NCBI RefSeq assembly: GCF_014641495.1
Contig: NZ_BMHV01000029.1
Coordinates: forward strand, 1 to 32,361
Reading direction: 5' to 3'
Origin: Terasakiella brassicae
Lineage (GTDB): Bacteria; Pseudomonadota; Alphaproteobacteria; Rhodospirillales; Terasakiellaceae
DNA length: 32,361 nucleotides
Under the pieces are notes generated by a model that saw only the letters and a program-made list of their open reading frames with translations, did not search any database and had not been told where the DNA came from. The translations under genes were made by a program, and so were the position numbers. Every line of letters starts with the position of its first letter. Position 1 is the first letter of the stretch. This document shows, piece after piece, positions 16,129 through 26,700 of the stretch.

Positions 16129-17355
16129 TTAGTGTTCAGCCCATTGGATGGATTTAATATCAATACCTTGCTGAGCCATTTCATAAAGCGGGCTCATTTC
16201 ACGCAGGCGTTTGACTTCTTTAATAATCCGGTCCGTTGCATAATCGATTTCTTCCTGTGTGGAAAAACGACCAATCCCCAGTCGCAAAGACGTATGGGCC
16301 AGTTCTTCTTCAACACCGAGAGCACGCAGCACATAAGACGGTTCAAGCGAAGCCGATGTACAAGCCGACCCACTGGAAACAGCCAGATCCTTAATCCCCA
16401 TCATCAAGCCTTCGCCTTCAACGAAAGCAAAGCTTACATTCAGGTTGGTACATACGCGTTGTTCCAGATCGCCATTGAGGTAAACCTCATCCAGTTCATT
16501 CTGGAAACGGTTCCACATATGCATTTGCAGTTTATGCAGGCGTTCGTTTTCTGTTGCCATTTCTTTTTTGGCAATTTCGCAGGCAACGCCCAAGCCGACA
16601 CAAAGCGCCGGGGCAAGCGTACCGGAGCGCATACCGCGTTCCTGACCCCCACCGTTGATTTGGGCAATGATACGCACACGCGGACGACGACGCACATAAA
16701 GCGCCCCAATCCCCATCGGGCCATAAATTTTGTGACCGGAAATAGACATCAAATCGATGTTCATTTCTTCCACATCGAGTTCAATTTTGCCAACCGCCTG
16801 CGCGCAATCCGTATGGAAGAAGGTCTTGTTGGCACGACACAAGGCGCCGATTTCTTTTAGGGGTTGAATAACACCGATTTCGTTGTTGACCCCCATCACA
16901 GACACCAGCAAGGTATTGTCCGTCATGGCAGCTTTCAATTCTTCCAGATCAATCAAACCGTTTTGTTGAACGCCAAGGTAAGTGACCTCAAAGCCATCCT
17001 GTTCCATATGGCGACAGGTATCGAGAACACATTTATGTTCGGTCACAACCGTAATGATGTGATTGCGTTTATTTTTATAGAACGCACCCACACCCTTAAG
17101 GGCCAGGTTGTTCGATTCCGTTGCACCAGACGTAAAGATAATTTCTTTCGGATTGGCGTTGATGATGTCCGCAACTTGTTTGCGCGCCTCTTCAACAGCT
17201 TCCTCAGCTTCCCAACCATAGGCATGGTTACGTGAATGCGGGTTTCCGAATTTTTGAGTAAAATACGGCAACATCGCTTCTACGACGCGGGGGTCCGTCG
17301 GTGTTGTGGCTTGGTAATCCAAGTAAACCGGATGTTCCTGTGTATTTACGCCCAT
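16129..17355 (-). CDS. iscS: Cysteine desulfurase IscS
   Basis: Pyridoxal-phosphate enzyme of 408 residues that converts cysteine to alanine and holds the sulfur as a persulfide for IscU, MnmA and others. The Schiff-base Lys is in SGHKIYGP. The mobile catalytic Cys is in [14 protein letters not shown], the long-loop form typical of group I. The start at 17355 has an AAGGAG site seven bases upstream; the in-frame start at 17412 would add a Lys-rich extension and overlap the preceding gene. IscU starts 44 bases downstream. Confidence 0.96.
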   Translation of the reverse strand: MGVNTQEHPVYLDYQATTPTDPRVVEAMLPYFTQKFGNPHSRNHAYGWEAEEAVEEARKQVADIINANPKEIIFTSGATESNNLALKGVGAFYKNKRNHIITVVTEHKCVLDTCRHMEQDGFEVTYLGVQQNGLIDLEELKAAMTDNTLLVSVMGVNNEIGVIQPLKEIGALCRANKTFFHTDCAQAVGKIELDVEEMNIDLMSISGHKIYGPMGIGALYVRRRPRVRIIAQINGGGQERGMRSGTLAPALCVGLGVACEIAKKEMATENERLHKLQMHMWNRFQNELDEVYLNGDLEQRVCTNLNVSFAFVEGEGLMMGIKDLAVSSGSACTSASLEPSYVLRALGVEEELAHTSLRLGIGRFSTQEEIDYATDRIIKEVKRLREMSPLYEMAQQGIDIKSIQWAEH

Positions 17356-17401
17356 GTGGGCACTCCTTTTCTTCTTTTTCTTCAATCCAAAACTAAATGC
17401 C

Positions 17402-18511
17402 TTAGGCGGCATTACTCTTCGTCTGTTTGGCCTGTACGCGCTCTACCAACTTTTTCCACGCTTGTACAAACATTTCCACGTCTTCTTTTGAACTATTCCA
17501 TCCTAATGAAATCCGAATGGCACAATTCGCAACGTCATCTTCAATTTTCATGGCCTTCAGCACATGAGACGCTTTCACCTTCCCGCTGGAACAGGCCGAC
17601 CCGGCACTGACCATAACATTGGCGAGATCCAGCGCCATCACCTGACGATCACTGGGCATCCCCACCAAGGCAAAATAACTTGTATTTGGCAAACGCTTGA
17701 CCTGATCGCCAAAAACGACTGCACCGAGTGCCTTCACTTGTCTTTCTAAATCGTCACGTAACGCTTCGATTTCAACAAAATTCACTTTCTCACGAGCGGC
17801 CGCACCAAATCCAACGATACCGCTTAGATTTTCAGTCCCGCCGCGCATGGACCGTTCCTGCCCACCACCTTTAAACATGGCGTCCAGTTTCAACCCTTCA
17901 CGTCTAACCAAGGCACCAACACCTTGCGGCCCACCGATTTTATGCGAAGACAAACTCGCAAAATCAAGATCAAGTGCCGAAACATCAAATGCGCATTTCC
18001 CGGCCATTTGTACCGCATCACAATGAACCAACGCGCCGTAACGATGTGCGATTTCAACGATCTCGCCAATCGGTTCGATCACGCCTGTTTCATTGTTGGC
18101 ACCAACCACACTGACCAGGGTTGAACGATTATCTTGTTTCAACGCGGCTTCCAAAGCATTTAAATCAACAATGCCGTTACCATCGACCGGCAGGATTTCT
18201 GCATCGTCACGTACCTTCAGCACAGCCGCGTGTTCAACGGCTGAAACCAGCACACGTTCGCAGCTACAGCCTTTCAGAACCAGCGCATCCGCCTCGGTCC
18301 CGCCACTGGTGAAAATCACCCAGTCACGCGGCACGTTCACAAGGTCTGCCACCGATTCACGCGCCTCTTCTATCATGGCACGTGCTTCACGTCCCAGACG
18401 ATGCACAGATGACGGGTTGCCGACATGGGCAATCGCCGTACTCATGGCATGTGCGACCGATGGAAACACCGGCGCTGTCGCGTTGTAATCCATATATGCA
18501 ATACGTGACAT
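17402..18511 (-). CDS. Second cysteine desulfurase (NifS/IscS-like)
   Basis: A second, divergent group I desulfurase of 369 residues between iscR and iscS. It has the substrate and PLP-binding features of the family: [10 protein letters not shown] at the N-terminus, the TSGGTEAD loop, [10 protein letters not shown], the Schiff-base Lys in SSHKIGGP and a catalytic Cys in SAGSACSSG. It is about 40 residues shorter than the IscS next door, chiefly at the C-terminus, where the IscS segment that docks IscU is missing. It may supply sulfur to different acceptors, for example tRNA thiolation, or act under other conditions; this is inference. The stop is 46 bases before the iscS start and the ATG 11 bases after the iscR stop, so it is an operon member. 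Confidence 0.92.
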   Translation of the reverse strand: MSRIAYMDYNATAPVFPSVAHAMSTAIAHVGNPSSVHRLGREARAMIEEARESVADLVNVPRDWVIFTSGGTEADALVLKGCSCERVLVSAVEHAAVLKVRDDAEILPVDGNGIVDLNALEAALKQDNRSTLVSVVGANNETGVIEPIGEIVEIAHRYGALVHCDAVQMAGKCAFDVSALDLDFASLSSHKIGGPQGVGALVRREGLKLDAMFKGGGQERSMRGGTENLSGIVGFGAAAREKVNFVEIEALRDDLERQVKALGAVVFGDQVKRLPNTSYFALVGMPSDRQVMALDLANVMVSAGSACSSGKVKASHVLKAMKIEDDVANCAIRISLGWNSSKEDVEMFVQAWKKLVERVQAKQTKSNAA

Positions 18512-18522
18512 GACTTTAATCT

Positions 18523-18993
18523 TTACTCTGCGGCCTCAACCTTGGCGCGAACCGCCGCATTAAACAGGTTACTGGTCCCCAACAATCGTTTTTCAACAAT
18601 ATCTTCCAAGGAAACCGAACTGAGATACAGATAAATCTGATTTCCCAACTCGGTCCAGAGATCATGTGTCAAACAACGACTTTTGTTTTCACGACAACCG
18701 TTCGGATTGCCCGGCGTACAGCGTGTTGCCGTAATCGGCTCATCCACGGAAATAATAATGTCGGAAACACGCACTTCTGAACAATCGCGCGACAACAAAT
18801 ATCCACCGCCGGGCCCCCGCACACTTTTCACCAAATCGCCTTTGCGCAACTTGCCAAACAATTGTTCCAGATAGGACAGTGAAATTTCCTGACGTTCGGC
18901 AATATCCGCCAAAGACACCGGCGTTCCCTTGCTGTTGCAGGCCAGATCAACCATTGCCATCACGGCATAACGACCTTTTGTACTTAACTTCAC
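18523..18993 (-). CDS. iscR: Fe-S-sensing transcription regulator IscR (Rrf2 family)
   Basis: IscR, 156 residues, represses the isc operon when it carries a [2Fe-2S] cluster. The winged helix spans about 1-70 with the recognition region SLSYLEQLFGKLRKGDLV. The cluster ligands appear to be C92, C100 and C107 with H110. The order matches E. coli (C92, C98, C104, H107) but the Cys spacings are x7 and x6 instead of x5 and x5. Its own operon starts at a promoter overlapped by a type-1 IscR site (19819-19843). cysE ends 12 bases upstream. Confidence 0.95.
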   Translation of the reverse strand: MKLSTKGRYAVMAMVDLACNSKGTPVSLADIAERQEISLSYLEQLFGKLRKGDLVKSVRGPGGGYLLSRDCSEVRVSDIIISVDEPITATRCTPGNPNGCRENKSRCLTHDLWTELGNQIYLYLSSVSLEDIVEKRLLGTSNLFNAAVRAKVEAAE

Positions 18994-19005
18994 GGCAAAA
19001 ACTCC

Positions 19006-19743
19006 CTATTTACGCCCGCAGGAAACGATATCCAGTTTCTTTTCGGATTTCTTTTCGACATCATCGCCTTCTAATTCTTCAACCCGATTCTTTAACGCAT
19101 GAATTTCATTACGTAACATTTCAATGGTCCGCACCATCGGATCGGTCATACCGTCCGGCGTCCCATATGCACAAAAATCGCCATTGTCTTTCTTTTTGCG
19201 CCCCATCACCATCTTGGCCGGAATACCAACCATCGTGACACCCGGGGGAACATCTTCCAACACAACGGCATTGGCCCCGATACGCGCCCCGGCACCGATA
19301 ACATGCGGGCCGAGAACTTGCGCACCGGACCCCACAATCACACCGTCTTCCAATGTCGGGTGGCGTTTACCTTCTTCCAGCGAGGTTCCGCCCAATGTCA
19401 CACCTTGATAAAGCATGACATCGTCGCCGACCTCAGCCGTTTCACCGATCACAACACCTGTGCCGTGATCAATAAAGAAACGCCGACCGATCGTTGCACC
19501 GGGATGGATTTCAATGCCTGAGAGAATTTTACCGACATGGGATAAAAAACGTCCCAGCAAGCGCCAGTCACGCAGCCATAAAGCATGCGAAACACGATAA
19601 AACATCAACGCGTGCAACCCCGGATAACAAAGGATAACTTCCAAGCGGGACTTGGCCGCAGGGTCACGTTGAATGAATGAGTCGATGTCTTCTTTAAATC
19701 TTTTAAACACGGCAGACCACGTTTTGCTAGTATCTTGATCCAT
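19006..19743 (-). CDS. cysE: Serine O-acetyltransferase CysE (short, EpsC-like form)
   Basis: Makes O-acetylserine from serine and acetyl-CoA, the first step of cysteine synthesis. The enzyme has 245 residues. The N-terminal helical region is short, as in the EpsC/SRPI-type enzymes. A left-handed beta-helix of hexapeptide repeats follows, with the catalytic His in [11 protein letters not shown] and the family segment YQGVTLGGT. The C-terminal tail (about 190-245) is charged and coiled-coil-like. Being the first gene of the isc operon, it ties cysteine supply to Fe-S demand. The ATG at 19743 is about 65 bases downstream of the predicted promoter. Confidence 0.95.
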   Translation of the reverse strand: MDQDTSKTWSAVFKRFKEDIDSFIQRDPAAKSRLEVILCYPGLHALMFYRVSHALWLRDWRLLGRFLSHVGKILSGIEIHPGATIGRRFFIDHGTGVVIGETAEVGDDVMLYQGVTLGGTSLEEGKRHPTLEDGVIVGSGAQVLGPHVIGAGARIGANAVVLEDVPPGVTMVGIPAKMVMGRKKKDNGDFCAYGTPDGMTDPMVRTIEMLRNEIHALKNRVEELEGDDVEKKSEKKLDIVSCGRK

Positions 19744-19810
19744 TTTGCGCTATGAGAGGCACCATTGATCTGACGACCGATTGACACTATTTCATAGCTT
19801 GTTGTTAGGG

Positions 19811-19839
19811 AATATAGAATGCCCGACTATTTTAGTCAA
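19811..19839 (-). promoter_or_regulatory. Promoter of the cysE-isc operon
   Basis: On the minus strand TTGACT (19834-19839), a 17-base spacer and TATATT (19811-19816) form a near-consensus vegetative promoter. Its -35 lies inside the IscR site, so bound IscR would block RNA polymerase. Confidence 0.85.
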
Positions 19840-19843
19840 GTTT
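19819..19843 (-). promoter_or_regulatory. IscR type-1 operator
   Basis: The 25 bases fit the Escherichia coli type-1 IscR consensus almost throughout: the minus strand reads TTGACT, AAAA, TAGTC, then GGG. It is an inverted repeat (GACT/AGTC) centred on an A/T core. Type-1 sites are bound by the clustered form of IscR and mediate autorepression, which agrees with iscR being the second gene of this operon. Confidence 0.85.
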
Positions 19844-19873
19844 ATGAAGGGCAGTTTTCTATATTTTTATGCA

Positions 19874-19898
19874 ATACCCGCAAAAAGTAGTCGGATTT
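19874..19898 (+). promoter_or_regulatory. Degenerate second IscR-like site
   Basis: The plus strand carries an ATACCCG start and a perfect TAGTCGG right half, but the left half GACT is lost. It lies 31 bases from the first operator and 42 bases before the start of the divergent hydrolase gene, so it could let IscR act on that gene too. Evidence is only sequence resemblance. Confidence 0.3.
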
Positions 19899-19940
19899 TT
19901 AATTTTTTATATTCTTACCTAAAGGATTCGTCTGAGAAAA

Positions 19941-20600
19941 ATGCCTGAAGTCATTTTCAATGGACCTGAAGGTCGCCTCGAAGGGCGTTACCATCACAGC
20001 AACGACCCCAACGCACCTGTTGCACTTTTGCTCCATCCCCACCCCGAACAGGGTGGCACAATGAACAACCGTGTGACCTACACCTTGTTCAAAGCATTTA
20101 AGGAACGCGGCTTTTCCGTCTTGCGTTTCAATTTCCGTGGTGTTGGCCGTTCACAAGGTATTTTCGACAGCGGCATTGGTGAATTGTCCGATGCGGCTGC
20201 GGCACTGGACTGGATGCAGACACACAACCCGAATGCCCGTATTTGCTGGGTTGGCGGTTTTTCGTTTGGCGCGTGGATCGGTATGCAACTGATGATGCGC
20301 CGCCCGGAAATCAACGGCTTTATCTCCGTTGCGCCCCCTGCAAACCTGTATGATTTCTCATTCCTTGCGCCTTGCCCGGCTTCAGGATTGGTCATTCATG
20401 GCGATGCCGATGATGTTGTACCGGAAGAATCGGTGCAAAAACTGGTGAATAAACTGGACAGCCAGAAAAACATCAGCATCACTTACGAACGCATTTCAGA
20501 GGCAACGCACTATTTCAATAATGAAAGCGAAGCCGAACTGATCAAACAATTCGTCGGTGACTATCTCGACCGCCGCATTGTTGAACTGGCTGCCGAATAA
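19941..20600 (+). CDS. Alpha/beta hydrolase
   Basis: Soluble alpha/beta hydrolase of 219 residues of the short, lid-poor COG2945 type. The core strand and oxyanion region LLLHPHPEQGGTMNN is followed by the nucleophile elbow GFSFGAW (Ser), an acid in HGDADDVVP and the catalytic His in ATHYF. The substrate is unknown. It is divergent from cysE-iscR with only 197 bases between the start codons. From memory, this kind of hydrolase is often found beside iscR-type/suf clusters in alphaproteobacteria, so a shared regulatory region is plausible. The ribosome site before the ATG is weak (GAGAAAA). Confidence 0.9.
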   Translation: MPEVIFNGPEGRLEGRYHHSNDPNAPVALLLHPHPEQGGTMNNRVTYTLFKAFKERGFSVLRFNFRGVGRSQGIFDSGIGELSDAAAALDWMQTHNPNARICWVGGFSFGAWIGMQLMMRRPEINGFISVAPPANLYDFSFLAPCPASGLVIHGDADDVVPEESVQKLVNKLDSQKNISITYERISEATHYFNNESEAELIKQFVGDYLDRRIVELAAE

Positions 20601-20620
20601 TCCAGTCAGTACAGTATAAT

Positions 20621-20657
20621 AAAAATGGCTCTGCATTTCATGTGGGGCCATTTTTTT
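20621..20657. terminator. Bidirectional terminator between hydrolase and anmK
   Basis: AAAAATGGCTC (20621-20631) pairs with GGGCCATTTTT (20645-20655, with one G-T pair), with seven T residues in total on the plus side. The genes converge here; the anmK stop codon overlaps the T run. Confidence 0.75.
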
Positions 20658-21735
20658 AGCGTGCTTTATGTAACGCACCGCCGCTTATCGGTTTGGCAAC
20701 ACCCGTTGTGCCGGGAAAAGTAATCGCCAGCCCTTCTGCACTGCGCGCCGCCAAATAGGCAAAGGCCTGTGCCTCAATCGCATCACCATTCCAGCCAACG
20801 TCTTCTGCTGTTCGCACATCTGCGTATAAATAGGCCCGAAACGCGCTCATTAACGACTTATTCAAGCGCCCCCCGCCACAGACGATCCAACGATCCGGCC
20901 AATCGGGAAATTCATCCTGCGCCTTGATAACCGAGGCCACACTAAAAGCCGCCAATGTTGCAGCCCCGTCTTCGACACTTAAATCATCCACCAGATCGAA
21001 GGCAAAGGATTTAAATTCATCCCGATCTAAGCTTTTAGGGGCAGGTCTTTGAAAATAAGAATGGCGAATAAAAGTGTTTACGCAGTCATCATGGATATCA
21101 CCACGCGCCGCAATGATACCGTCTTCATCATACGGCTGCCCGGTATGACGCTTGATCCAGTCATCAATCAATGCATTTCCCGGCCCTGTATCAAATGCCA
21201 GAAGTTCGCCGTCACGACCAATCCATGTCACATTACCGACCCCACCCAAATTTAAAATGGCGATCGGCCCCTTCAGGTTGCTTTGTTGCACCAAGGCACG
21301 ATGAAAAACAGGAACCAATGGGGCACCCTGCCCCCCGGCCAACACATCGGCACTGCGCAAATCATTCACCACGTCAATCCCCACGCTACGTGCCATATCC
21401 GCACCATTTCCCAATTGTACGGTTAAACCAGCCGTTGGGTCATGGAAGACCGTTTGTCCATGAAAACCGATCAAATCAATATCGGAACGGGCAAAACCTT
21501 CGGCCTGTAAAAAACGTTCTACCGCCTGAATATGGCGTTGCGTGACCTGTTCTTCCAGATCACCAAAATTGTCCTTCCGCCCGAAACTGGCCTGAACGTT
21601 TCCCCGAAATTCTTCATCATAGGGATAGGTTTGAAAACCCAATAGTTCCCCGACCTTGTCTCCATCTGTCCTAATCAACGCAACATCGATACCGTCCAGT
21701 GACGTGCCGCTCATCAACCCCAGAACCAGTTTCAC
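20656..21735 (-). CDS. anmK: Anhydro-N-acetylmuramic acid kinase AnmK
   Basis: AnmK, 359 residues, phosphorylates and opens 1,6-anhydro-MurNAc released by lytic transglycosylases so that cell-wall sugar can be recycled. The N-terminal ATP motif is GLMSGTSLDGIDVAL, followed by GFHGQTVFHDP, the NDLRSADVLAGGQGAPLVP segment and FDTGPGNALIDD. The length is normal. marC ends 12 bases upstream on the same strand, suggesting one transcript. Confidence 0.96.
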   Translation of the reverse strand: MKLVLGLMSGTSLDGIDVALIRTDGDKVGELLGFQTYPYDEEFRGNVQASFGRKDNFGDLEEQVTQRHIQAVERFLQAEGFARSDIDLIGFHGQTVFHDPTAGLTVQLGNGADMARSVGIDVVNDLRSADVLAGGQGAPLVPVFHRALVQQSNLKGPIAILNLGGVGNVTWIGRDGELLAFDTGPGNALIDDWIKRHTGQPYDEDGIIAARGDIHDDCVNTFIRHSYFQRPAPKSLDRDEFKSFAFDLVDDLSVEDGAATLAAFSVASVIKAQDEFPDWPDRWIVCGGGRLNKSLMSAFRAYLYADVRTAEDVGWNGDAIEAQAFAYLAARSAEGLAITFPGTTGVAKPISGGALHKAR

Positions 21736-21747
21736 AATTGGTCACCC

Positions 21748-22380
21748 TTATGCATTACTGAATAAGGCAGTCCGCAACCCGTCAATAATATATTGCGAAG
21801 CCAGCGCCGCCAGTAGCACACCCAAAATACGCGAAAAAATACTTGAAACCGTTTGTCCCAATATTTTTTCCAACTTGTCCGACAACATAAACAAAACAAG
21901 GCTGACCAGCAACACCGCGCCCGTAACGGCCAAAATCACGAACTGGCCTTCAAAATTCCCATCCTGACCTTCCATCAACAGCATTATGGAGGTGATAGAC
22001 CCCGGCCCTGCCAAAAAGGGGATCGCCAATGGAAAGACGGAAATATCTTCCATTTCGTGTTCCGCAACGATTTCTTCGGCATTTTCACTACGCCGGGTCG
22101 TTCGCTTGCCAAAAACCATTTCCAGTCCGGTCAAAAACAACATGGCCCCGCCGGCAATGCGAAATGATGACATTTCAATCCCCAACAGGCCGAGAAACTC
22201 ATGCCCAATCAAAGCAAAGAAAGCAAGAATGCAGGCCGCAAAAAGAACCGCGCGTAACGCCATTTTACGACGATAAGCCGCTGTCGCCCCCGCACTTAAC
22301 CCGATAAACATTGGCGTTAGGCCAATCGGGTCGATAATTACGAACATTGTAACGAAAGCCTGAAGAATAATATCCGTCAT
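21748..22380 (-). CDS. MarC family integral membrane protein
   Basis: Membrane protein of 210 residues with about six hydrophobic helices and the MarC-family signature MFVIIDPIGLTPMFIGL near the N-terminus and PFLAGPGSITSIMLL in the middle. MarC proteins were once thought to act in antibiotic resistance; no transport substrate is established. The start is uncertain: ATG at 22380 fits the family, while an in-frame GTG at 22395 directly abuts an AAGG. It is divergent from tyrS and upstream of anmK. Confidence 0.9.
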   Translation of the reverse strand: MTDIILQAFVTMFVIIDPIGLTPMFIGLSAGATAAYRRKMALRAVLFAACILAFFALIGHEFLGLLGIEMSSFRIAGGAMLFLTGLEMVFGKRTTRRSENAEEIVAEHEMEDISVFPLAIPFLAGPGSITSIMLLMEGQDGNFEGQFVILAVTGAVLLVSLVLFMLSDKLEKILGQTVSSIFSRILGVLLAALASQYIIDGLRTALFSNA

Positions 22381-22464
22381 TTTTATATAGAGCACCCTTG
22401 TCGTTTTATGCTAAGTAGGCCCGCCTCATAGTAAAGTAAAGCGTTATTCAGGAAAACCCTATCC

Positions 22465-23718
22465 ATGACCCATTACAAATCCGATTTCATTCGCATTTTG
22501 TCAGAGCGCGGTTTTATCAACCAGTGCACAGACATTGAAGCCTTGGACGAAAAAGCCGCAAAAGAGGTTATTACAGCGTATATCGGGTTCGATTGTACGG
22601 CAACCAGCCTGCATATTGGCAGCCTTTTGCCAATCATGTTGCTGCGTTGGCTGCAAAAAACGGGGCATAAACCTGTTGTTTTGATGGGGGGCGGCACCAC
22701 AAAAGTCGGCGACCCGTCCGGTAAAGATGCCACCCGCCCGGTTATGAGCGATGAATTCATCAGCAATAACATGGCCGGTATTAAAACCGTTTTCGACAAA
22801 TATCTTGATTTCGGTGACGGCAATAGCGATGCCATCATGGTCAACAACGATGATTGGCTGTCCGGTTTATCCTACCTTGAATTCCTGCGTGATTTCGGTC
22901 GTCATTTCACCATCAACCGCATGATGAGCTTTGACAGCGTTCGCCTGCGCCTTGATCGGGAACAACCGCTGACTTTCCTTGAATTTAACTATATGATCCT
23001 TCAGGCCTATGATTTCTATGAACTGAACAAACGCCACGGCCTGTCCCTGCAAATGGGGGGGGCGGACCAATGGGGTAACATTATTAACGGTGTTGAATTG
23101 ACCCGTCGCGTTTCCGGCAACGAAGTTTTCGGCCTGACCGTTCCCTTGCTGACCACATCCAGTGGTCAGAAAATGGGGAAAACGGCAAACGGAGCCATCT
23201 GGTTAAACGACGATATGCTGTCAGCCTATGATTTCTGGCAATACTGGCGCAATACTTCGGATGCCGATGTTGGTCGTTTCCTGAAACTCTTTACCGAACT
23301 TCCCCTTGATGAAATTGCCAAACTGGAAGCTCTGCAAGGTCAGGAATTAAACGAAGCCAAGAAAATCCTCGCCCATGAAGTCACCAAACTTTGCCGTGGC
23401 GAAGAAGCAGCCCTGAATGCAGCAGAAACCGCCAAGAAAACCTTTGAAGAAGGCCAATTGGGCAAAGACCTGCCGACATTCGAGATTTCGCAAAGCGATC
23501 TGAAAGACGGCATTCCTGCCTTTGATGCCATGCGCCGTGTTGAATTGGCAAAATCCGGCGGCGAAGCCCGCCGCGCCATTAAAGGCGGTGGTGCCCGCCT
23601 TAACGACAATGCCATTAATGATGAAAACCAACTCATCACATTGGCAGACGCCAACGACGATGGATTAATCAAACTGTCCTTTGGCAAAAAACGCCATGCT
23701 TTGATCAAACCGGTTTAA
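22465..23718 (+). CDS. tyrS: Tyrosyl-tRNA synthetase
   Basis: Class I tyrosyl-tRNA synthetase of 417 residues, normal length. The HIGH-type motif is SLHIGSL, the tyrosine pocket includes [12 protein letters not shown] and GGADQWGNI, and KMGKT is the KMSKS-type motif. The C-terminus (about 345-415) is an S4-like tRNA-binding domain. It is monocistronic, with a shared terminator downstream. Confidence 0.98.
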   Translation: MTHYKSDFIRILSERGFINQCTDIEALDEKAAKEVITAYIGFDCTATSLHIGSLLPIMLLRWLQKTGHKPVVLMGGGTTKVGDPSGKDATRPVMSDEFISNNMAGIKTVFDKYLDFGDGNSDAIMVNNDDWLSGLSYLEFLRDFGRHFTINRMMSFDSVRLRLDREQPLTFLEFNYMILQAYDFYELNKRHGLSLQMGGADQWGNIINGVELTRRVSGNEVFGLTVPLLTTSSGQKMGKTANGAIWLNDDMLSAYDFWQYWRNTSDADVGRFLKLFTELPLDEIAKLEALQGQELNEAKKILAHEVTKLCRGEEAALNAAETAKKTFEEGQLGKDLPTFEISQSDLKDGIPAFDAMRRVELAKSGGEARRAIKGGGARLNDNAINDENQLITLADANDDGLIKLSFGKKRHALIKPV

Positions 23719-23741
23719 GCCGGATAACAGTCTACACATTT

Positions 23742-23775
23742 AAAAGGCTTCCTTCAAAACGAGGAAGCCTTTTTT
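23742..23775. terminator. Bidirectional terminator between tyrS and the AsmA-like gene
   Basis: AAAAGGCTTCCT (23742-23753) pairs perfectly with AGGAAGCCTTTT (23762-23773), with further T residues to 23775. The stop codon of the minus-strand gene touches its edge. Confidence 0.9.
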
Positions 23776-26700
23776 ATTTCTTGGGAACGTCCTTCGGGGG
23801 CGGACTGCCCCCCTCCCCGATTTGGAAAAGTTTGCGCAACACACCGGGGGCAAGTGCACTGACAGGGTTCACACTGACATCGGCATCATCCAGATTGCCT
23901 TTAACGGTATAAGTCCATGCAAACAAACCACCACCTTTTTCCCCGGCGGAAAAGAGATTGCCCAAGATCGGCACATTGCCCAACAACGAATTTAATCCAT
24001 AAGCAGGCACAACCGTTCCTGAAATATCGGCGACCTTGGCAAAGGTGTAAATCTTGCCTTCCCACGTCAAACCAAGTGAAATACCGTTTGTACGACCATC
24101 TTTAAATTCAATCACACCCCCATCGTATTTAAACGGTGACACCAGCGAGGAAAAACCGATCCCATCGCCCTGTAAGCTGTCCAGTACACCGGTCAAGGCG
24201 GCAAGGCTTAAAAGTTTTGCCAATGCGGGAACCTTGGTAATGCGATAATCACTGATGCGAATGCTCCCCACAAGGGGACGGCGCGGGGCATCATCATTGA
24301 TCACCCCTTCGATGGTCAAATCCCCGCCTTTCATATCGTCGAACATGTCCAAGGCCCGCAACAAAGCGCCTGCATCCCCCGTTTCCATTTTTAATCTGCG
24401 GTTCTGTCCATCGGGTGACAAATCGATCATAAAAGGTTTTCCACCACCAACCACGCCGCTGAGATGGGCTTGCGTCCAGATTTTACCATCCGAAGACAGC
24501 GCGCCAGCCACCGTATCCAACGTATATTCATCATCCAGCCAGACACGATCAAATCGGCCGGAAAAGGTTCCGGGCAAATCCGTGTCTTTTTCCTCGTCCA
24601 ACTGTGCGTTTTCACTATTTTGACGACTGCTTTTCAGCACATGCGTCAGATCCAGACTTTCCCCAGTAATATCCAGCTCCCATCCCACACGGGGGGAATA
24701 AAGGATTGTGCCACTCGTGATATTTGTTTTTCCGGCCTGAAAGCGGGAAACCTGCATCGTCTGAATTTGTTTGCCTTGCGCATCCAGCGCAATCGACCCG
24801 GACGCCTTTAAATCCCCACTGGAAACCGAGAAATAAGGCACACCGATTAAACGATCAGAATTAAAGTTGACCTTGGCATAGGCTTCCCCTTCCCCTTCGG
24901 CTTCTTTTCGCCAATGAATAACAGGAATATCTATTTCAGCCCCTTTTAAATCGGCAAAGGCTTCCAAAATACCAATCCCACCCCAATCTTCGGTAATGGT
25001 CGCATCCACATGAACAGGCCCATCGATAATCTTGTTATTGAAAGGTGGGAAATCCAACCGCAATTCTTTAATCCGTTGGTCTTCATTCACCACACCATCC
25101 AATAAGAAACGGCGTTTAAACAAAGTATTTTGTGTGAAGTTTTCACGCCATTTCAAGTCTGCCGGGATCGAACCCAGGATAATTTTGCCTTCGACATCCA
25201 TTCCTTTTTTGTCAACGACCAGATTAATCTCGCCTTTGCTGATATCTTCATCGAACATGACATCCTTGATTGCAATGTTCGACCCCTTGGCCTTGGCCTG
25301 TACATCGACACCATCCCAATCCAGATCATGCAGCAACAGGAAAGACATCGTCATATCCGTCACCGCCTCACCTGATGTTTTTTCAGGCGCAATCCCCAAC
25401 GCCTTGGCAAATCCCAATGGTTTATTGTCGATAAAGGTCAATGTGTCGCGCAATGGGCCGGTTGCTGTTAAAGACATGTTAAGTCTTTGATCATATTCAT
25501 CTAAGTCAACAATATCGATTTGTGCTTTTTGAAGCTTGATGGTATCGACCTCGCCACCTGTCACGGTAATTTTAAAAGACTGATGATCGTATTTTGCCCA
25601 ACCGCTGGCATTTCTGACTTTGGGCATGGGCGATAAATAATCAACACTGACACCATCCATCTCCATATCACCAAACACATGATGCAAGGAAATGTCACCC
25701 TTTTCATTGGCACTCAACGAAATGTTGATCCCGGCCCGATGCACCATGCCTTCGGAAATATTATTGACGATCCAATCGCGTGCATTATCATTCAATCCAC
25801 GTGGCCAATACCGATATAAATTGGACGGATTAACGCTTAACAACTCCCCGACAAGATCAGCCGAACGATCAGGACCATTTAAAACGCCCGCGAATGTACC
25901 TTTCAGAGTGCCCGTAGGCCCTTCCCCCAAATCAAAATTCAAGTCATCCAACTGAAACTGGTCTAATCGCGTATCATATTCCCCGCTCAGGCGCACAACT
26001 TCCATCGGGATATAGTCTTCGATCGGTTGGGGTAATTTTACCAATGTGCCCACCGGCAGGGCCAGCATGGCTTCTTGAATACGAAGCTTGCCATCCAAAT
26101 CTTCATAGGCCGCGCGCAACGCCATAGTATCAATGCTCAGGGCTTGTTTCGCCGGTTCAGGGAGGATGAATTTCCCCTTCGTCGATTTCAAATCCGCAAA
26201 AAAGGAACGGACCTTCCAATCTGTATCAAGGGCAATATTGACCTTGCCTTCCAGATCAAATTGAAGTGGTGTAAGGATATCCAGTTCCGGCAATAAAAGG
26301 GACAAATCCCCCACATTCAGCGTGCCAATATTTGCTTGAGTATCTAAAATCTCCGTCGTCAGGTTATAAGAGGCATTCAAATCGACTTTTGCAGGCTTGC
26401 CCCCAAGCAACACTTCCAAACCGATATCCATCACCATTGTTTCGCCGATACGTTCCAATTCAAAAGACGTATTGGGCGCAATCAAACTGGTTTGGTTTTT
26501 GCGATCATTGTAATCAAGCGTTGCTTTACGCACGACAAGCTTTTTCAAAAAGCTGAGCGGACGGTTCGCGTCCGGTGTTTTTCCGATAAAATCATCCAGT
26601 CGGAAAGCGCGGTCTGCCCGCACCGTCATGCCGTTGCCCAGTTCAAAAGCAAACGTCCCATCGCCATGACGCATCAAATTAATTTGTGGTTCAATCAATT

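Noticed and set aside
16027-16860. A 277-residue open frame on the plus strand opposite iscS and iscU
   Set aside because: It is antisense to two unmistakable genes, has no ribosome site, and its composition (many Asn, Thr, His, Phe) is what the complement of biased codons gives.
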